Source of the DNA: Puniceicoccaceae bacterium 5H
GTDB taxonomy: Bacteria; Verrucomicrobiota; Verrucomicrobiia; Opitutales; Oceanipulchritudinaceae
Reading direction: 5' to 3'
DNA: 64,000 nucleotides
NCBI GenBank assembly: GCA_009772895.1
Contig: WOUP01000001.1
Span: forward strand, 1 to 64,000
Shown here in pieces: positions 54,503-63,430 of this stretch; within the stretch, counting starts at the first letter, position 1, and the number at the start of each line of letters is the position of its first letter. The translations under genes were made by a program, and so were the position numbers. The notes under the pieces were generated by a model, which was given only the letters and a program-made list of their open reading frames with translations, was not told the DNA's origin and searched no databases.

Positions 54503-55030
54503 GTGGCCGCAAACGGTAGCATCCACTTGGTGACGGGCGGCAGTCGCAGCGGCAAGAGCACCTTTGCCGAGCAACTGGCAATACAGAGCCCGCGCCCGGT
54601 GGTCTACCTGGCCACCTGCCGCACGTCAGATCTCGACGCCGAGATGCAGGACCGCATCCGGCGTCATCGTGCGCAACGACCCGCCGCCTGGGAGACGCTG
54701 GAAGACCTGTTCGACCTGGTGGCGGTCGCGGAGGCCCACGCGGGCAAGACGCTCCTGCTGGATTGTCTGACGCTTTGGTTGGCGGACGCTATGGGGCGGT
54801 TGGCCGATGCCGAGGCTATCCTGAGCGAACTCGATGCCGGATTGCAGGCAATGCTGGACCACGGCATCCACGCGATTATCGTCAGCAACGAAATCGGCAT
54901 GGGCCTGGTGCCGCTGGGCAAGGAAAATCGCGCCTATCGCGACCTCGTCGGGTGGGCCAATCAACGAGTTGCGCGCCACGCCACGCACGTGCAATTCATC
55001 GTCGCGGGCCTGCCGCTCAACCTGAAATAA
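54503..55030 (+). CDS. cobU: Adenosylcobinamide kinase / cobinamide-phosphate guanylyltransferase
   Basis: The 175-residue enzyme phosphorylates adenosylcobinamide and transfers GMP to it. It has the P-loop GGSRSGKS (residues 12-19), VVYLATCRT, and RIRRHRAQRPAAWETLE in which His55 is the expected guanylylated residue, plus IIVSNEIGMGLVP. The start is GTG at 54503, three bases after the CbiM-like stop. Also called cobP. Confidence 0.94.
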   Translation: MAANGSIHLVTGGSRSGKSTFAEQLAIQSPRPVVYLATCRTSDLDAEMQDRIRRHRAQRPAAWETLEDLFDLVAVAEAHAGKTLLLDCLTLWLADAMGRLADAEAILSELDAGLQAMLDHGIHAIIVSNEIGMGLVPLGKENRAYRDLVGWANQRVARHATHVQFIVAGLPLNLK

Positions 55031-55034
55031 CCCA

Positions 55035-56108
55035 ATGCGCCCCGGACACGGTGGAGAAATCGACGGACGCCACTCCCGTCAGGTAGAACTGGATTTTAGC
55101 GTCAACCTCAACCTGCTCGCGCCGAGCGTGTCGGATGCGTTGTGGTTGTCTTGGCGAAAGGAGCTGAGCGTGTATCCGCCCCCGACGGCCCGGGAAGTCG
55201 AAAGGCGACTTGGCAAGTGTCTGGAGGTGGAGCCGCAGCAGCTGATCTGCACCAATGGCGGCACCGAGGCGTTGCACCTGGGGCTGAGCCTCTTTCGCGA
55301 GCGGCTCGTCAACCTGCCCATGCCGTGCTTCGCGGAATATCCCTTTCTGGCCCAACAGCTGGGGCAGGAGACACAGCTGCATGTGCTGGAGCCGGCGCAA
55401 TGGCAGGTGCCCGAAGCGTGGCTGTATTTCCCTTTTCAACCCGGTTCGGTCGTTATTCTGGCCAACCCCAACAACCCGACCGGCACGCTGATCCCACGGG
55501 AGCTGCTGGCAGCCCGGATTGCGGAAACGGCCCAGATCGGCGTGACCTGGGTGGTCGACGAGGCCTTTATCGAATTCACACAGGGCGCGCTCGATAACTC
55601 CTTGCTACGGCTGCTGGACGAGCATCCGAACCTCGTCGTTGCGGGCTCGTTGACCAAGACCTGGGGCATACCCGGCCTGCGCCTTGGCTATTTGGCAAGC
55701 GCCAATGCGGCCTGGCTGGAGACTCTGCGCGACCGACAACTCACGTGGCCGCTCAGCGGGTTGGCATTTCCGTGGGCGCGTGAGTTTCTGAGCCCCGAAA
55801 CCCACGCGGCTACGCTGTCCGGCATGGAGCACTATCATATCTGGCGGGCCGGATTTCAGCAGTTGCTGGAGCAAAGTCGCCTGCTCGACCCGCTGCCCAG
55901 CTCCTGCAACTATTTCCTCTGTCGTGTCGCCCAACACCTGCTGCCGGCGACTCAGCTCTACGCAGCACTGCTGGAGAAAGGCATCCATGTCCGCCGTTGC
56001 GACAACATCCCGGGCATGACGGGTGACTACATCCGCCTGGCGGTGCGCGACCTGGCGGACGTTGCGGCCTTCATGACGGCGCTGAACCAGATCGAGGAGC
56101 GCCTGTGA
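55035..56108 (+). CDS. cobD: L-threonine-O-3-phosphate decarboxylase-like aminotransferase-fold enzyme
   Basis: The 357-residue PLP enzyme resembles CobD/Cob[20 protein letters not shown] at the N-terminus, [18 protein letters not shown], and the PLP Lys208 in [16 protein letters not shown]. It would make aminopropanol phosphate for the nucleotide loop. A histidinol-phosphate aminotransferase is the main alternative, but the cob operon and the threonine-kinase gene nearby argue for the decarboxylase. Its TGA overlaps the next ATG. Confidence 0.88.
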   Translation: MRPGHGGEIDGRHSRQVELDFSVNLNLLAPSVSDALWLSWRKELSVYPPPTAREVERRLGKCLEVEPQQLICTNGGTEALHLGLSLFRERLVNLPMPCFAEYPFLAQQLGQETQLHVLEPAQWQVPEAWLYFPFQPGSVVILANPNNPTGTLIPRELLAARIAETAQIGVTWVVDEAFIEFTQGALDNSLLRLLDEHPNLVVAGSLTKTWGIPGLRLGYLASANAAWLETLRDRQLTWPLSGLAFPWAREFLSPETHAATLSGMEHYHIWRAGFQQLLEQSRLLDPLPSSCNYFLCRVAQHLLPATQLYAALLEKGIHVRRCDNIPGMTGDYIRLAVRDLADVAAFMTALNQIEERL

Positions 56109-57559
56109 TGCGCGCGCTTTCCATTCTCGGCACATCGTCCAACGCGGGCAAAAGCTGGGTCAATACAGCCTTTTGTGCGCTGTTGCGGCGCAAGGGGCTG
56201 CGGGTGGCGCCGTTCAAGGCGCAAAACATGTCCAACAACTCGTACGTCACACTCGAGGGCGGCGAGATTGGCCGGGCGCAGGCGGCGCAGGCCGAGGCCT
56301 GCGGTCTTCGTCCGATTGCGGAAATGAACCCGGTTTTGCTCAAGCCAAGCGGCGATTCGACCTCGCAGGTTGTGCTGCGCGGTGTGCCGGGCCCGCACGT
56401 GAAGGCCGGCAACTACTACCGCGATGTCGAGCCCTTGTGGGCCGAGGTGGCCGCGGTGCTCGACGGATGGAAAGTGCGCTGCGACGTGCTGGTGCTGGAG
56501 GGCGCGGGCAGTCCCGTAGAGCTCAACCTGATGGACCGCGACATCGTGAACCTGCGGCCCGTCGAATACCTGAACGGTCGCTGGATCCTCGTCAGCGATA
56601 TCGAGCGGGGCGGGGTGTTTGCGCAGGCGATCGGCACGGTCAACCTCATGCCGCCAGCGCTGCAAAAGCGTGGTCTGGGGCTGATCGTGAACAAATTCCG
56701 CGGCGATGTACGGCTCTTTGACGGCGCGGCAGAATACTTCGCCCGACACATCGAGACGCCCTACCTCGGCGTTCTGCCGATGCAGCCTGCCTTGCAACCC
56801 GAGACGGAAGACGGCTACAGCATCCAGGATGCGCCAAGCCGTTCGGGGGTGAAAATCGCCTGTATTTGCTATCCGCGCATTTCCAACTCCCAAGACATGC
56901 ACCCGTGGTTGATGGACGCAGGGGTGCAGGTGCAGTGGGCGCGCAAGCCTCAGGATCTGGGTGGTGCACGCGCCATTGTGCTGCCGGGGTCCAAAAACAC
57001 GGTGGCCGACCTGCTCTGGTTGCGCGAGCAAGGCCTGGATCGCGCTATTCGGGCCGCTGTGCAGCAGGGCACACCGGTGGTCGGGATCTGTGGCGGTTAC
57101 CAGATGCTGGGTGAGGCGATCTCCGACCCCGAGGGAATCGCGGGCAACGCCGGTGAGGTTGAGGGCCTGGGGCTCTTGCCGCTGCGAACCGCTTACGTGG
57201 CGCAGAAGCGGGTCGTGCAGGTGCAGGCGACATTTGCGCGCAAGCAATGGCAGGCCTACGAGATCCACATGGGCGAGACCCACGTCCAGACGCCGTACCA
57301 GCCGCTGTTGCAGATCGAGGAGTGTGGCAAAGCGAAACCGGAGGGCGTCCGGCTTGGCCACGTTTGGGGCACCTATCTGCATGGCTTCTTCGAGGTGGCG
57401 GAGACGCGCCGTGCGCTGGCCGAGGCGGCAGGCATCGCGGATTATCGCCCCGGCGTGCAGGATTGGCAGGCCTATAAAGATGACCTTTACGGGCAAATGG
57501 CGGACCTGCTGGAAGCGCATCTAGACCTCGAGCCTGTCTATCGCTATGTGGGCCTTTGA
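56108..57559 (+). CDS. cobQ: Cobyric acid synthase
   Basis: The 483-residue enzyme amidates the remaining four corrin side chains. It has [32 protein letters not shown] and the amidotransferase Cys in [12 protein letters not shown], all CobQ/CbiP landmarks. ATG at 56108 overlaps the cobD stop (TGATG); GTG at 56105 is the alternative. Also called cbiP. Confidence 0.96.
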   Translation: MRALSILGTSSNAGKSWVNTAFCALLRRKGLRVAPFKAQNMSNNSYVTLEGGEIGRAQAAQAEACGLRPIAEMNPVLLKPSGDSTSQVVLRGVPGPHVKAGNYYRDVEPLWAEVAAVLDGWKVRCDVLVLEGAGSPVELNLMDRDIVNLRPVEYLNGRWILVSDIERGGVFAQAIGTVNLMPPALQKRGLGLIVNKFRGDVRLFDGAAEYFARHIETPYLGVLPMQPALQPETEDGYSIQDAPSRSGVKIACICYPRISNSQDMHPWLMDAGVQVQWARKPQDLGGARAIVLPGSKNTVADLLWLREQGLDRAIRAAVQQGTPVVGICGGYQMLGEAISDPEGIAGNAGEVEGLGLLPLRTAYVAQKRVVQVQATFARKQWQAYEIHMGETHVQTPYQPLLQIEECGKAKPEGVRLGHVWGTYLHGFFEVAETRRALAEAAGIADYRPGVQDWQAYKDDLYGQMADLLEAHLDLEPVYRYVGL

Positions 57560-58472
57560 TTTGCACCTGGTGCTCCTGGCGATCCTGCTCGACCTGGTGC
57601 TGGGCGATCCGCGCCGGATGCCGCACCTTACGCGCTGGGCCGGCGCCTGCAGCGTGTTTTGGGAGCGCAAATTCCGCGCGCTCAACTTGGACGGGATCGG
57701 CGGCGGCTTGCTATTTTTCCTCGCGGTTCAGGCCAGCGTGCTCGTCCCGGCGTGGGGCGTGCATCTGGCGTTGGCAGCCTGCGCCGATTGGCTGGCGGCG
57801 GCTTGGGATGTTTTTGTCATCTACCAGAGCATCGCCTTTCGGGATTTGCTCTGGCATGTGCAAGCCGTAATAAAGCCGCTGCGGCGTCACGACCTGCCGC
57901 AAGCGCGCCAGCGCGTGGGCTGGATCGTCGGGCGTGATACGGACCACTTGGATGCGGGAGGTGTCTGCCGGGCCGCGATTGAAGCCTTGGCCGAGAGCTG
58001 CAACGACGGCGTGTTCGCGCCGCTGTTCTGGGCCGTGCTGCTGGGGCCGTTCGGGGCGCTGGGCTACCGCGTCACGAATACGCTCGATTCGATGGTCGGG
58101 CACCGCGACGCGCGCTACGAACGCTTCGGCAAGGTTTCGGCCCGGGTCGACGATCTGCTCGGCTGGGTGCCCGCCCGCCTGACCGCGCTGCTGCTCTGGC
58201 TGGGGAAGCGTCAAGGTGCCTGGTCGGCGATCGCCACCGACGCCCGCAGCCATGCGAGCCCCAATGCGGGCTGGCCGGAGGCGACGGTGGCGCACGTGCT
58301 GCACATCCGGCTCGGCGGGGTCAACTACTACGAGGGCGAGCGCCACAAGGGCCACATCTTCAACGCCTCAGGTCGGCCTCCGGCGCTCGACGATCTGGAG
58401 GCGGCGATTCGGCTCAGTTGGGCGGGACTCGGCATGTTCTCTGGGGCGGTGCTGATCCTGGCGCTGATCTAA
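57546..58472 (+). CDS. cbiB: Adenosylcobinamide-phosphate synthase
   Basis: The 308-residue inner-membrane protein couples aminopropanol (phosphate) to adenosylcobyric acid. It has [18 protein letters not shown] at the start, the [24 protein letters not shown] segment, [18 protein letters not shown] and SPNAGWPEA, all typical of CbiB/CobD. It overlaps the cobQ stop by 14 bases and ends by overlapping the convergent pduX-like gene by four bases. Confidence 0.94.
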   Translation: MWAFDLHLVLLAILLDLVLGDPRRMPHLTRWAGACSVFWERKFRALNLDGIGGGLLFFLAVQASVLVPAWGVHLALAACADWLAAAWDVFVIYQSIAFRDLLWHVQAVIKPLRRHDLPQARQRVGWIVGRDTDHLDAGGVCRAAIEALAESCNDGVFAPLFWAVLLGPFGALGYRVTNTLDSMVGHRDARYERFGKVSARVDDLLGWVPARLTALLLWLGKRQGAWSAIATDARSHASPNAGWPEATVAHVLHIRLGGVNYYEGERHKGHIFNASGRPPALDDLEAAIRLSWAGLGMFSGAVLILALI

Positions 58473-59407
58473 AGCAGCTGCTCGTAGCGTGCACGGTCTT
58501 CGGCGCTCCACTCGCCGAGAGTTCCAGTCGTGAAGCTGTCGTAGCGTTGCGTGATCTCGCGCTTCAACTCGCGTAAAAGGCTACCTCGCTGGAGCGCCGC
58601 CTCCCATATGAGTACCGCAGCGTAAGTCCCGCTGCTGGCGCACGTGAGGCCTAGACCGTTCTCCCGACAGAAATCGATCACCTCGGCGAAACTCGGCTTG
58701 TTGGGCAGCACTTCGAGTGAGATCTCTGCGTTCCGCAGGGAAGCGGCTGCCATGCGTTCCGGTTCGCCACTGGCAATGTCGTCGAAGATCCGGCGGTAGT
58801 CCTCGGCAAAGGCGGCTCGCTGGGCGTCAAGCGCATCGGCGGCTTCGGTATCGACGGTTTCGCCGGGAGCCGTGTCAAAGGACAGGAAAATACCGCGTGG
58901 CACCGAAACCTGCAAATTTTCCAGACGACCCGCCCGGGGGTAGGCGAGGTGCAGCCGTTGAGGACTCAGCAGGTAATCGCTGCGCTCCACCTGGCAGAGC
59001 GTGGCGTAGAGGCCTTGGGCGGAATACGGCAGACCGAGATGTTGCGCCACCACCCGAATCAAGGCCGTGGCGTCAGCTGATGAAGTGGCGAGGCCTTTGC
59101 CGGGATGCGTCTGTCGCTCGAGCTGCACCGCCAGGTTGACCGACGTGGTGGTAAGACCATAAGCCTGCAGAAAGCGCTCAAGTGCAGCGGTTGCCTTATG
59201 GGTCACGGCCTCTTCGCCTGACTGGACCTTCACCGAAAAGCCACGGGCTTCGTGCGCGGTGGCGACGGTGGCATGAGTCTCGGACGAAGCGAGCAGCGTG
59301 ACGAGCGCCGGTTGGCCGTCGAGCAGGCCTTGCGCGAGTTCGCCGCCCACTTTGCCCGGGATGCACACCCGGGTGGCCGCCTGCTGTTGGATTGCCTCCA
59401 GCGGCAT
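58469..59407 (-). CDS. GHMP kinase, PduX-like L-threonine kinase
   Basis: The 312-residue protein has the GHMP ATP-binding loop PGKGLATSSADATALI, an N-terminal VCIPGKVGGELAQG and a C-terminal ASSGTYAAVLIWEA. It resembles PduX, which phosphorylates L-threonine to supply CobD. Convergent placement at the end of the cobalamin operon supports that role, and with cobD and cbiB it would complete the aminopropanol branch. Other GHMP kinases are possible but less likely here. Confidence 0.85.
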   Translation of the reverse strand: MPLEAIQQQAATRVCIPGKVGGELAQGLLDGQPALVTLLASSETHATVATAHEARGFSVKVQSGEEAVTHKATAALERFLQAYGLTTTSVNLAVQLERQTHPGKGLATSSADATALIRVVAQHLGLPYSAQGLYATLCQVERSDYLLSPQRLHLAYPRAGRLENLQVSVPRGIFLSFDTAPGETVDTEAADALDAQRAAFAEDYRRIFDDIASGEPERMAAASLRNAEISLEVLPNKPSFAEVIDFCRENGLGLTCASSGTYAAVLIWEAALQRGSLLRELKREITQRYDSFTTGTLGEWSAEDRARYEQLL

Positions 59408-59410
59408 GGG

Positions 59411-59791
59411 TCAGGAGAGGTGAGGCTGGGCGCCGGAAAAGTCCGGGGCAGCGGCCGAATGGGCCTCCAGGGCGCGGCGTGCATCGGTGGCCGTTTCCAG
59501 CATCTGCTCGAGGTGGTCCAGATAGCGCAAGAACTCGGTCCGGCCCTGCTCGGTCAGCTTGATGATGCTCTGGGGACGCCGCTTGGCTGGCACCTTTTCT
59601 GCCTCCGTCACGCCTGCTTCGTGCAGCACTTTCAGGTGTCGATCAAGGTTGCCGAAGGTCAGGTCCAGCTCTTCACGCAGACGGGGAAAGCTGATGCCCT
59701 CCGGTTCCTGAATCAAGCGGCAGAGGATCGCCAGTCGTGCTGGTTCGTGGAAATGGCGTTCCAGTTTCTGGTGGGGGAGCGATTCACTCAT
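59411..59791 (-). CDS. Winged-helix transcriptional regulator
   Basis: The 126-residue protein has one winged helix: ARLAILCRLIQEPEGISFPRL, then LDLTFGNLDRHLKVLHEAG as recognition helix region and PQSIIKLTEQGRTEF as wing, similar to ArsR/MarR-like HTH_34 proteins. A C-terminal helix probably dimerises. ATG at 59791 overlaps the stop of the membrane-protein gene upstream (ATGA), so the two are co-translated; the open frame continues upstream inside that gene. Its ligand is unknown. Confidence 0.85.
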   Translation of the reverse strand: MSESLPHQKLERHFHEPARLAILCRLIQEPEGISFPRLREELDLTFGNLDRHLKVLHEAGVTEAEKVPAKRRPQSIIKLTEQGRTEFLRYLDHLEQMLETATDARRALEAHSAAAPDFSGAQPHLS

Positions 59792-60444
59792 GAGCTTACC
59801 TCTTTTTCGCGAGGTTCCAGGCCAAAAAAGCAGGGCAGGCGGCGGAGGTCGCCCTCCAGGTGAAAGATCAGGCCGCCGCAGAATTCGCCGAAGAAGAACA
59901 CGGTACCCATCACGAGCGGTAGCGCGAAGAGCCCCGGAGAAAACCAGAGGCAAAGCGCCCCGCAGACCATGTAGTAGGCGCCGAGCCCGCCGATGCCCTT
60001 GGGCAGGTGCGTGCGGTTGAAGACTTGAGCGAGCCCAAAGAGGAGCATCCAGAGCCCGTAAAGTAGATCGGCCTGCCCTTGGCGCCAGAGCACGAAGGTT
60101 AGGGTGCCAGTGACGAACCAGATGCAGAATGTCTCGATCAACTGCGGTACGCGCTGGGACAAAAACGGCTCACGCCCGCGCAGCAGCCAATATACGAGCG
60201 ACCCGTAGTTGAGGCTGGCGGCGATCAGAAAGACGAGTCCCCAGACGGCAAAAATCCGGTGATAGGCGGTGCCCCACGGGGTCAGCTGCAGCAACAGTCC
60301 GGCCACTAGCGCGACGAAGCCACCCAAGGCGCGCGCTCGGCCCGAGTAGCCGCGAAATCGCTGCTTCTCCAGAATGTTCTGCTTCAGCGTGCGCACCTCG
60401 CGGATCGCCTGCCGAATCTGAAACGGGTCCATGCCCTGCAGCAT
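59788..60444 (-). CDS. Integral membrane protein of unknown function
   Basis: The 218-residue protein has a charged N-terminal helix (QAIREVRTLKQNILEKQRF) followed by about six membrane segments. I recognise no family with certainty. It is translationally coupled to the winged-helix regulator downstream, a pairing in which the membrane protein may be a sensor or the regulated target. ATG at 60432 is an alternative start. Confidence 0.75.
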   Translation of the reverse strand: MLQGMDPFQIRQAIREVRTLKQNILEKQRFRGYSGRARALGGFVALVAGLLLQLTPWGTAYHRIFAVWGLVFLIAASLNYGSLVYWLLRGREPFLSQRVPQLIETFCIWFVTGTLTFVLWRQGQADLLYGLWMLLFGLAQVFNRTHLPKGIGGLGAYYMVCGALCLWFSPGLFALPLVMGTVFFFGEFCGGLIFHLEGDLRRLPCFFGLEPREKEVSS

Positions 60445-60508
60445 GAACCTCAGCCCAAGTGTGTAAAGCCCATAGTCTGCCGTGCAGAGAAAGCGCGAAG
60501 CCGCACCG

Positions 60509-61804
60509 TTATTCTCCGGTCGGGCGCCAGACTGTGAGCCGGCTCTTATGGTCGAAGGGCGGGTAGGCGAGGAACGCGCCAGTAATCAAGCTGGGCTGGG
60601 CTTCGCCGGGGATGTGGATTACGTCGGCCACGATGAGGTGAGTCGGGGTATTGGCGATCACCTCTGGCGTAAAATTCATCTGGCCGTCGTTGCGGAAGAG
60701 CATGACAGAGACAGACTTCGGGTCGGCCCATTCGTTGAAGCCGCTTACGGCGACGACATCCAGATCACCGTCGAGATCGAAGTCGGCTGCGACGGGCGAA
60801 TAGGCTCCCTTGAAGTCGCCGATCCGGTGGAACTGGAAGAAGCCCTCGCCCTTGTTTTCCAGCCATTGCACCCCGTGCCAGGGGCGCGAACCCGGCTCTG
60901 CGTAATCGAAACCGTCACCGTTGGTGTAGAGGATGTCCTGACGCCCGTCACGGTTGAGATCGGCCAGGCGAATGTTGCTACTGCCATAGTCCTGGTTGGT
61001 CGAGCCCCACAGGACTTTCTGGCCGAAGGTGCCGTTGCCGTTGTTGGGAAAAAGGTAGACCTCTTCGTATTGCTGCGAAATGATCGTGACGATATCCAGC
61101 GTGCGGTCGCCATTCATGTCGGCGATGCAGACGTTGATTGCCCCGGGCAGGCTGAGCAGGATCTCGCTGTCAAACTGCCAGTTTCCCCGGTTCTTCATCC
61201 AGCGGACTTCGCCCTCGTAGTAGCCGAACTGAGCCACTGCGAGGTCTTTCAGCCCGTCGCCGTCAAAATCGGCTGCCCGCACATCGGTGACGCGGGCTAC
61301 GTGGTCAAGCACCGTATGCGGCGTGTAGTTTTGCTGCCCGTCGTTTTCGAGGATGACCACGGAACCGATGAGGTCGTTATTGGGGAAAATCTGCCCCATA
61401 CAGGCGACGAGGATGTCGAGATCGCCATCGTCATCGATGTCGTTGGCATCGACGTGGGCCGGCGCGAGCATCTCGTCCGTTAGTGTGATCTCCTCAAACA
61501 CGCCCGGCTCGGTCTGGCGCACCCAAAAGACCGTGTTTTTCTGGCCTTCGCAGCCGATGAGGTCTTCGAGGCCATCTTGATCCAAATCGACAACGACGGC
61601 GTTGGAGATCCAGGGATTGTCTTCGCTGGGCGGATTACCGAAGACCTCGGGCTGGAACAGGTTGCGTGCGCTGACTTCACGTTCGGCGACTTGTTTCTTC
61701 TCGCGGAAGGTCTGCTTTTGTTCTTTGGGCTTCGGCTTGCAACCCGGGACGAGGGCGAGACCCGCGAGGGTCGCGAAGAGGAGGGAGAGGATTCTTGGGC
61801 TCAT
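60509..61804 (-). CDS. VCBS/FG-GAP-repeat lipoprotein
   Basis: The 431-residue protein starts with a lipoprotein signal (LALVPGC lipobox, Cys22). The rest is a series of FG-GAP/VCBS beta-propeller repeats marked by calcium-loop motifs such as DLDQDGLEDLIG, DIDDDGDLDILV, DFDGDGLKDLAV, DMNGDRTLDIVT, DLNRDGRQDILY and DFDLDGDLDVVA. It should be anchored to the outer or inner membrane facing the periplasm or surface, with a binding or scaffold role. It follows a TPR gene by 24 bases. Confidence 0.88.
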   Translation of the reverse strand: MSPRILSLLFATLAGLALVPGCKPKPKEQKQTFREKKQVAEREVSARNLFQPEVFGNPPSEDNPWISNAVVVDLDQDGLEDLIGCEGQKNTVFWVRQTEPGVFEEITLTDEMLAPAHVDANDIDDDGDLDILVACMGQIFPNNDLIGSVVILENDGQQNYTPHTVLDHVARVTDVRAADFDGDGLKDLAVAQFGYYEGEVRWMKNRGNWQFDSEILLSLPGAINVCIADMNGDRTLDIVTIISQQYEEVYLFPNNGNGTFGQKVLWGSTNQDYGSSNIRLADLNRDGRQDILYTNGDGFDYAEPGSRPWHGVQWLENKGEGFFQFHRIGDFKGAYSPVAADFDLDGDLDVVAVSGFNEWADPKSVSVMLFRNDGQMNFTPEVIANTPTHLIVADVIHIPGEAQPSLITGAFLAYPPFDHKSRLTVWRPTGE

Positions 61805-61828
61805 GGTGACGGTGCAGGAAGGAAAGCG

Positions 61829-63265
61829 TTACAAGGCGCCGAAGCGCATCTGGAAGCGATGTTCGATCTCGGCCACGTCTTCGCGCGGCACCCGGTATTG
61901 CGCCTTGGCCTGCTGCAGCCACTTCTCCGCGCGCTCGCGGTCGCCCTCACCGATCGCGTGGATGGCCAGCGTAGTCAGCGCAAGGGGATGGTCTGGTTCG
62001 ACCTTCAGGGCCTCCTCCATCGCGGCGATGCCTTCATCGATCTGGTTCAGGCGAAAGTGCATTTGAGCGATCTGGATGTAGGCACTAACTTCGGTGGGGC
62101 GCAGGTCGCGGGACTTTTCAAACGCCTGCAGGGCGGCGGCAAAGTGGCCATCGTCGGCCAGCAGTTTACCCTTGTACATGAGCAGCGGCGGCGATTCCGG
62201 ATTGTAGGACAAGCCTTTCCAAACGGCGTCTTCAGCTTCCTGCTCCAGGCCGCGCTCATGCAGAAATTGCGACATGTAGCTCCAATTGTCGGAGTCCTCG
62301 GGCTCCAGTTCCGCTGCCTTGCGAAATTGACTCAGCGCCTTTTCGTCCTCTCCCATGGATGAGAGGTGCATCGCCAGTTCGCGGTGGAGCTGGGCGTTTT
62401 GCGGATCCAGACTCAGTGCGCGCTGGAACAGTTTGAGGGCCAATTCGCGATTGCCGGCGGCTCGCACTGACGAAGCGGAGACGCGCAGCTGGTAAACATC
62501 GTAGCTATAGAGCGCCAGCTCGTCCGTCCAGGGGTCGCTGTATTCGCCTCCTGCGGGATTGGCTGCCGTTTCGCGCCGTGCCTCGGCCGCTTGCTCGGGT
62601 AGTTCGAGCCGGTCGTAAACGCTGGAGAGTGCGGACCAGGCCGTGCCGTCTGTTGGATCGTTTGCGACGGCCTGCTCCAGATCTTTCCGCGCTTGCGCCC
62701 AGTCCTCGTCCCGCATGGCGATACGGGCGAGCCCTACCAAGGCTGGCCCATTCTGGGGGGCGATTTTCAAGGCCGCCGCATAGGCCTCGCGAGCCGCTTG
62801 CAGTTCGTTTTGGGCGACATGGATCTTCGCGATGCGCAGTTGGGCCGGGGCATAAGCCGGCGCCAGCTCCACCACCGTCTGCAAGACGCCGAGGGCGGCT
62901 TCGAAGTCGCTCTGCGATTCGTAGAGCGCGGCCAGCCGATACCAATGCTTCGCGTCGCCGCGCAGCTCGATCAGGCCTTCCAACGCCGTCTCGGCGGGGT
63001 CCAGTTGCCAGTTGGCCTGGTAGACGGCGGCCAGCTCGTCGAGAGCTTCGACTGGATCGGGGCCATTGAGGGCGCGGTCGGTGGCATCTTCCAGGCGCGC
63101 TTGCAGGAGATCGTTGTTGAGGCTGGCGGTCGGCACCTCCGGCACATAAGCCCGAATTTGAGCCTTTTGACTGTTTCGCAGCCACCCGTAGCCGGCACCA
63201 CCGGCCACAGCGATGAGCACGACGATCACAGCAACGATTTTCCAGCGCGCACCTTGTTGATTCAT
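61829..63265 (-). CDS. Membrane-anchored TPR-repeat protein
   Basis: The 478-residue protein has an N-terminal membrane anchor (IVAVIVVLIAVAGGAGYGW at about 10-28) and then about ten TPR motifs, for example WYRLAALYESQSDFEAALGV, LVGLARIAMRDEDWAQARKD and SYMSQFLHERGLEQEAEDA. It is a likely scaffold on the periplasmic side, paired with the downstream VCBS-repeat lipoprotein. Confidence 0.88.
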   Translation of the reverse strand: MNQQGARWKIVAVIVVLIAVAGGAGYGWLRNSQKAQIRAYVPEVPTASLNNDLLQARLEDATDRALNGPDPVEALDELAAVYQANWQLDPAETALEGLIELRGDAKHWYRLAALYESQSDFEAALGVLQTVVELAPAYAPAQLRIAKIHVAQNELQAAREAYAAALKIAPQNGPALVGLARIAMRDEDWAQARKDLEQAVANDPTDGTAWSALSSVYDRLELPEQAAEARRETAANPAGGEYSDPWTDELALYSYDVYQLRVSASSVRAAGNRELALKLFQRALSLDPQNAQLHRELAMHLSSMGEDEKALSQFRKAAELEPEDSDNWSYMSQFLHERGLEQEAEDAVWKGLSYNPESPPLLMYKGKLLADDGHFAAALQAFEKSRDLRPTEVSAYIQIAQMHFRLNQIDEGIAAMEEALKVEPDHPLALTTLAIHAIGEGDRERAEKWLQQAKAQYRVPREDVAEIEHRFQMRFGAL

Positions 63266-63430
63266 TCCTGAAGCGGGGATCTAGTGGGGGTAAGGAAGGA
63301 GTCGGGAGCTGGCTCAGCCTCCGGCCTGTTGCATGTGTAGCATTCTTGTGTCGTCAGCTACAATCAAATCTTGCCCTTTTGCCGGGGTGCAGGCGGTTGC
63401 GCGGGCTGGAGTGCGGGACTATCTTGAGCG

